From: UBA11606 sp964513285 | Lineage (GTDB): Bacteria > Actinomycetota > Acidimicrobiia > Acidimicrobiales > Aldehydirespiratoraceae | NCBI GenBank assembly: GCA_964513285.1 | Contig: CAZEML010000164.1 | Coordinates: 1-10,106, forward strand | Direction of reading: 5' to 3' | Length of the DNA: 10,106 bases | In this document: one piece after another, positions 6,611-10,106 of the stretch | How positions within the stretch are numbered: position 1 is the stretch's first letter | Layout: each line of letters begins with the position of its first letter | Notes under the pieces: model-generated | The model's input: the letters and a program-made list of their open reading frames with translations, nothing else | Database searches by the model: none | What the model was told of the DNA's origin: nothing | Translations under genes and position numbers: made by a program

Positions 6611-7648
6611 CTACCGCCGGCCGCTGAGGTTGGCCAACCGAGCGACGAGGACTTCGACCACCAATTCCGGCGGCCAGTCCTTGGTGCCCCGCAACGAGAG
6701 ATCGGCGTCGGCCAGCAGCTCGATCGCCCGGCTGAGTTTCTCGGTGCCGAGGCGCCGGCTCTGCTGCATCGCCTTCTTGGCCGGAAACGTGCTGCCCTTC
6801 ATGCCGAGGAGCTGAGCGGCCGCCTTGTCGTCGCGCACGTCAGCGCCGTCGAGCCGGAGCATGTTGCTGTAGCGCTTGTGGAGCACTGCGAGCAGCCGGA
6901 ACGCGGCACCGTTGCGATCGGTCGGCGAACCGGCGTACGGGATGAGCCTCGGCAAGATGGCGAGCGCGGCCGCGACGTCGCCCTTGTCGATCGCGTCGTC
7001 GAGCGCCCACGGCACCGTCGAACCCTGATCGCCACCGAACGTCGCGATGTCGTCGGCGCTGACGGTCGCTCCCTGCCCGAGCGCACCTTCGAGGGTGCGG
7101 ACCAGCCCGATCACCCGGCTGCGATCTTCGCCGAGCAGGTCTTCGACGGCGGCCATCGCGCCTCGGTCGAAGGTCAGCGAGCTGGCGCCGAGCTGATCAC
7201 GCAGCCAGTCCCCCGCCGCCTTGCCCTTGGGTGCGGAGGTCTGCACGACTTCGGCTCCGGCGACCTCGGCCGCTTCCTTCAGCGCCTTGGGCAGTGCCGG
7301 CATCCGGTCGACCTTGGGTTCGACCCCGCGCTCCCACACGAGGACGAGGTCGGTCGTGTCGAGCGGCTCGGCCAGGAGGTCGATGATGGGCGTGTACTCG
7401 TCCTTCTTGGAGAAGCGGCTCAGGTGGCGACCGACGACGACCCGCCGATCGGTCAGGAACGGTGGCGTGCGGGCGGCGTCGAGCACCTTGGCCGACTCCC
7501 AATCGCCCTCGTCGTTGCGATAGTCGGTCTCGGTGAGCAGCTCGAGCATCAGGCTGCGATCGCCGTCGCCGATCAACTCGTCGACCGCGCTGCTGACCGC
7601 TTCACCGACGAGGATCGGGTCGTCTCCGATGATCAGCCGAAGGACCAT
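6611..7648 (-). CDS. holA: DNA polymerase III subunit delta (clamp loader)
   Basis: HolA is the clamp-loader subunit that opens the beta sliding clamp so it can be loaded on primed DNA. The 345-residue product matches the family length. The N-terminal LRLIIGDDPILVGEA resembles the family start around a degenerate P-loop region that does not bind ATP. PFLTDRRVVV (63-72) is the conserved segment around the clamp-contacting hydrophobic residues. The C-terminal collar part shows the typical FPAKKAMQQSRRL followed by an ELLADADLSLRG block. ATG 7648 shares one base with the stop of the folP-like gene (TGATG) and is preceded by GAGG seven bases upstream. The position next to convergent rpsT and near comEC matches actinobacterial synteny, which supports the assignment. 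It is the last gene of its unit. Confidence 0.96.
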   Translation of the reverse strand: MVLRLIIGDDPILVGEAVSSAVDELIGDGDRSLMLELLTETDYRNDEGDWESAKVLDAARTPPFLTDRRVVVGRHLSRFSKKDEYTPIIDLLAEPLDTTDLVLVWERGVEPKVDRMPALPKALKEAAEVAGAEVVQTSAPKGKAAGDWLRDQLGASSLTFDRGAMAAVEDLLGEDRSRVIGLVRTLEGALGQGATVSADDIATFGGDQGSTVPWALDDAIDKGDVAAALAILPRLIPYAGSPTDRNGAAFRLLAVLHKRYSNMLRLDGADVRDDKAAAQLLGMKGSTFPAKKAMQQSRRLGTEKLSRAIELLADADLSLRGTKDWPPELVVEVLVARLANLSGRR

Positions 7649-8514
7649 CAGCCGACCTCGGGAAGGGCGTAGCGGTCGTCCTCGCGCGCCTGGAGGATCG
7701 CGGACATCGTGTCGGCGAGCCGGCGGTTGCCGCGGACGTCGTGGGCTCGGAGGATGCGGCAGCCCAGGGCGATCCCGAGGGCGTGGGCGCCGAAGGTGGC
7801 TTCGCGCCGCTCATCGACCTCGGTGCCGACGAGTTCTCCCAGAAAGCCCTTGTTCGACGCCGACAAGAAGACCGGGAACCCGAGCTCGACGAGATCGTCG
7901 GAGTGGCGCAGGAGCTCGGTCGACATCGCGGGATTCTTGCCGAGGTCGAGGCCGGCATCGATCATGATCCGCTCGCGCGGGATCCCGGCGTCGAGCGCCA
8001 TGGTGGATCGACGCCGGAGGAACTCGACGACGTCGCGACGGACCCCGTCGGGATAGATCGGCTCGGGGTCGGGGATGCGCGGTCCGATGCGCACGTGGGT
8101 GGCGACGACCGAGGCGCCGTAGCGGGCCGCGACCGGGAGGAACTCCGGGTCGGCGAAGCCGGAGATGTCGTTGCCGATGTCGGCGCCGACCTTGCACGAC
8201 TCCTCGAACACCGACGCCCGGAACGTGTCGACCGAGATCGGCAGATCGAACCGGGACCGCAGGGCCTCGACGGCGGGGACGACCCGCTCCATCTCTTCGT
8301 CGACGGTGACCTCGGGGCCGGGGCCGGCCTTGCTGCCACCGACATCGAGGAAGTCGGCTCCCTCGTCGACGAGCTGTTCGGCCTTGCGCAGGAAGTCGTC
8401 GAACGCCCAGTACTCGCCGCCGTCGTAGAAGGAGTCGGGCGTGCGGTTGAGGATGCCCATCACCAGCGCCCGCGTGGTGATGTCGAAACGCGTGCTGCCA
8501 AGCTCCAGGTGCAT
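7648..8514 (-). CDS. folP: FolP2-type dihydropteroate synthase homologue
   Basis: This 288-residue TIM-barrel protein belongs to the dihydropteroate synthase family, which joins p-aminobenzoate to a pterin pyrophosphate in folate synthesis. Visible family motifs are MGILNRTPDSFYDGG (19-33), SVDTFR (94-99), NDISG (115-119), SNKGFLG (220-226) and RAHDV (256-260). Canonical enzymes have GGESTRPG in the second loop and SRK near the C-terminus; here they read GGSKAGPG (59-66) and SNK (220-222). This pattern matches mycobacterial FolP2 (Rv1207), which I recall as lacking demonstrated synthase activity, rather than FolP1. The start at ATG 8514 puts the first barrel strand at the normal distance; 57 upstream in-frame codons overlap the selenoprotein gene's end and look non-family. 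The stop overlaps holA by one base. A true folate role is uncertain. Confidence 0.92.
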   Translation of the reverse strand: MHLELGSTRFDITTRALVMGILNRTPDSFYDGGEYWAFDDFLRKAEQLVDEGADFLDVGGSKAGPGPEVTVDEEMERVVPAVEALRSRFDLPISVDTFRASVFEESCKVGADIGNDISGFADPEFLPVAARYGASVVATHVRIGPRIPDPEPIYPDGVRRDVVEFLRRRSTMALDAGIPRERIMIDAGLDLGKNPAMSTELLRHSDDLVELGFPVFLSASNKGFLGELVGTEVDERREATFGAHALGIALGCRILRAHDVRGNRRLADTMSAILQAREDDRYALPEVG

Positions 8515-8551
8515 CTGCGCCGACCCTATCGGGCGCCGCTGACGCTCGGGT

Positions 8552-9622
8552 TCAGTCCCGCCAGAGGCTGTCGATGTCGTGGAACCCACCGGCGGTCGTG
8601 CGCTGGAGGTCGGTGTTGTCGGCGCCCTTGAACTCGTTGAGCCCGAGCTCGTCGCGGATCGTTGCGGACGCCGCGGCGAGGCCATCGTCGATCGGGATGC
8701 CGGTGCCGTCGGCGACTCGAACCAGCCCGGAGAACGCCGCGATGGTGGCGGCCGCCTGGCCTGCGCCGTCGAGGCCGACCGCGGCGATCACCGCCGCGCG
8801 GGCCTCGTCGAGTGGCTCGCCGCGCACGGCTGCCTCGGCGAAGGCGACCAGCTCCGTACCGGCGGGCACGCCGGACGCCGTGGCATCCCCACCGGTCGTG
8901 GCGGCGAGATCGGCGTTCTCGCCAAGCGCATCACTGCTCGCACGGAGCAGCGTGGTGTGCGCCGTCGTTCAATAGAAGCACTCGTTCATCGCCGCGACCC
9001 GAGAGGCGATCAGCTCGACCTGCGGGCGACTGAGCGGCGTCTCCCACACGAGGTGTTCGAACCCGGCCTCGGAGTACATCGGCCGCACGACGGTGTAGAA
9101 GGCCAGGTTCGCCGACGGGACCAGGCTCAACGCGCGTGCGACGTTGGCGAAGTCGAAGGGGTCGATCATCGGGACGTGGGCGCCGATGTCGCCGAGCCCG
9201 TCCGGGCGCTCGCGAGATGGCGTGCCGGCATCGGCGGCGGGCTCTCCGAGCGGAGTGACCGGCTCGTCGACGCACGCTGCGTACATGTGCACGATCACCG
9301 CGACCGCGGTGATGCCGACGAGCTCGACGTAGGGGCCGTCGCCCAGCGCCTCGACCTGCTCGTGGGCCCACGTGCGATCGACCGAGCCGGGGTCGTTGGC
9401 GATCTTGTCGATGACGGTCAGCGCCGCGGCCGGAAGCCCCTCGACATGGTCGGGCAGCTCCCGCATCCACGGCGGGGTACCGCGTTGGACGAACCCGTCG
9501 CGCGCTCGTCGTGCGATCGCACCGATCTGCGCCGCGTCCCACCAGGTGCCGGACCGCCGAAGCTGGTCGTGGACCGAGTCGAGCGACTCGCGGATGCGCG
9601 GGGTGGTGACGACAGCGCTCAT
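8552..9622 (-). CDS. AhpD-like selenoprotein (CxxU) read through an in-frame TGA
   Basis: Read with selenocysteine at the TGA (8971-8969), this is one 356-residue protein of the AhpD/carboxymuconolactone decarboxylase type. AhpD proteins use a CxxC pair plus a His seven residues after the first Cys to reduce peroxides or relay electrons. Here the motif is Glu214-Cys215-Phe-Tyr-Sec218-Thr-Thr-Ala-His222, so Sec replaces the second, peroxide-attacking Cys. After the TGA the frame is open for 138 codons, with AHTTLLR and a later VRVADGTGIP block expected of the family. The N-terminal half has a second AhpD-like helix region (VELVGITAVAVIVHMYAA, 99-116). Read as two genes, both pieces would be defective: the first stops one residue before the active-site residue. 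ATG 9622 overlaps the comEC-like stop as ATGA; 37 bases separate it from folP. A nonsense mutation or sequencing error is the alternative. Confidence 0.88.
8932..8952 (-). promoter_or_regulatory. Bacterial SECIS-like hairpin
   Basis: On the mRNA, CGCUGCUC (8952-8945) pairs with GAGCAGUG (8939-8932), giving 8 bp including one G-U pair, around the 5-base loop CGUGC. The apical loop starts 24 bases after the UGA. The published bacterial SECIS consensus as I recall it asks for a loop 16-37 bases after UGA with a G in its first two positions; the second loop base here is G. This element would bind SelB for Sec insertion. Confidence 0.75.
8969..8971 (-). other. Selenocysteine codon (TGA, Sec218)
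   Basis: This in-frame TGA lies at the position of the second cysteine of the AhpD CxxC motif, with Cys three residues before and His four residues after. Changing the TGA to a Cys codon would give an ordinary family motif. Confidence 0.87.
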
Positions 9623-10106
9623 GGGGGTTCATCCTGGCACGGCCCGCCGGGGCACACCCGAACGACGAGGTTGTGGTCGTCGCCGTCGGTCACCGGTTCG
9701 ATGCGCCACGACCCCACCTGCACGACCGTGCCCGGGTGAACCGACCGGGCGCTCGGGACCCGATGGAACGGCGGTGCCGCGACGTCGACCGGGCCGAATC
9801 GAGCCACGATCGCCACGACCGCGTCGGCGTCGGCTCGGTCGCCGTCGGTCGCGATCACGAGATCGATCCGGCGGACGCCGGCGTGCCGGAGCGCCTCGAG
9901 CACGTCGCGAGGTCGGCGAGGATCGTCGAGCTCGACCACCACCAACCCGTCGTGGTGGAGCACCACGCCGGCTCCGATCGGTGTCGTTCCTTCTGGCACC
10001 ACCGGCACGGCCGTGATCGCGACCGCTGCCACGGCGGCGGCGATCGCGCCACCCAACCACCCCAACGGCCGGCGCTGCGCGAGCAAGCACCCGACGGCGA
10101 CGCCCA
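9619..10106 (-). CDS. comEC: ComEC/Rec2-like DNA uptake membrane protein, C-terminal part (N-terminus beyond window)
   Basis: Only the last ~161 residues are in the window and the frame is open to the edge. A hydrophobic stretch (GVAVGCLLA, then LGWLGGAIAAAVAAVAITAVPVV) looks like the end of a membrane domain. It is followed by a small soluble domain with beta-strand-like VVLHHDGLVVVEL and RRIDLVIATDGDRADADAV segments. That layout, membrane helices then a metallo-beta-lactamase-like domain, is that of ComEC/Rec2, the channel that moves transforming DNA across the inner membrane. The metal-binding HxHxDH expected at the DLVIATDGDRADAD position is absent, so the domain looks degenerate. Position upstream of holA matches actinobacterial synteny (Rv2414c-Rv2413c) and carries much of the assignment. 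The stop overlaps the selenoprotein start as ATGA. Another membrane protein with a degenerate hydrolase domain remains possible. Confidence 0.72.
   Translation of the reverse strand, partial: GVAVGCLLAQRRPLGWLGGAIAAAVAAVAITAVPVVPEGTTPIGAGVVLHHDGLVVVELDDPRRPRDVLEALRHAGVRRIDLVIATDGDRADADAVVAIVARFGPVDVAAPPFHRVPSARSVHPGTVVQVGSWRIEPVTDGDDHNLVVRVCPGGPCQDEPP

Noticed and set aside
6628..6639. 12-base palindrome GGTTGGCCAACC near the holA end
   Set aside because: It lies inside the codons for the conserved C-terminus of HolA, has no loop, and is most simply a coding coincidence.
8515..8685. N-terminal extension of the FolP-like protein by 57 codons
   Set aside because: It is Ser/Pro/Arg-rich, lies antiparallel in frame to the selenoprotein's C-terminal codons, and the family barrel starts just after ATG 8514.
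8552..8869. Small separate gene of 105 codons starting at a GTG
   Set aside because: The frame is continuous upstream to the TGA at 8969-8971 and the residues between fit the AhpD active-site helix. It is the C-terminal part of the selenoprotein, not an independent gene.
8969..8971. TGA as an ordinary nonsense mutation making a pseudogene
   Set aside because: The frame beyond it is intact for 138 codons with normal codon use, the TGA sits exactly at the redox Cys site, and a SECIS-like hairpin follows. Error or mutation cannot be fully excluded from sequence alone.
1..10106. CRISPR arrays, tRNAs, insertion sequences or phage genes
   Set aside because: I saw no regularly spaced repeats, no tRNA-like cloverleaf with CCA end, no transposase motifs and no terminal inverted repeats flanking a gene.

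Overview
The window is GC-rich, tightly packed bacterial chromosome of actinobacterial type. The order comEC - holA - rpsT - lepA matches the conserved block I know from Mycobacterium tuberculosis (Rv2414c, Rv2413c, rpsT, lepA). An Acidimicrobiia-like host (Ilumatobacter and relatives) is my best guess, but it is inference. All genes run on the minus strand except rpsT. I see no tRNA, rRNA, CRISPR array, insertion sequence or prophage gene, and no stretch over 300 bases lacks a gene.

Reading in the minus direction from the right edge, the first block (10106 to 6611) is a probable transcription unit. It holds the C-terminal end of a ComEC/Rec2-like membrane protein, an AhpD-like thiol/selenol protein, a FolP2-type dihydropteroate synthase homologue and the DNA polymerase III delta subunit HolA. 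The AhpD-like gene is the main discovery. Its reading frame is split by one in-frame TGA that falls exactly where the second cysteine of the AhpD CxxC motif belongs (C-F-Y-TGA-T-T-A-H). The frame then stays open for 138 codons of family-like sequence. A hairpin right after the TGA fits the bacterial SECIS consensus. It is best read as one 356-residue selenoprotein.

The middle block is housekeeping. rpsT (+) converges on holA, with a perfect hairpin built on the rpsT stop codon, and diverges from lepA (-) across a 118-base promoter region.

The left block (4225 to 1) starts after lepA and a 159-base spacer with two strong inverted repeats. It contains four genes, each overlapping the next by 4 bases: a NicX-like 2,5-dihydroxypyridine 5,6-dioxygenase homologue with the iron-ligand pattern intact, an alpha/beta hydrolase, an acyl-CoA dehydrogenase-fold flavoprotein without a recognisable catalytic glutamate, and an acyl-CoA synthetase cut by the window edge. 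The NicX-like/hydrolase pair resembles the ring-opening and deformylation steps (NicX/NicD) of nicotinate and picolinate breakdown. The other two genes suggest a CoA-linked continuation or an unusual flavin oxidation. Together they look like a compact, uncharacterised catabolic operon for an N-heteroaromatic or related compound.
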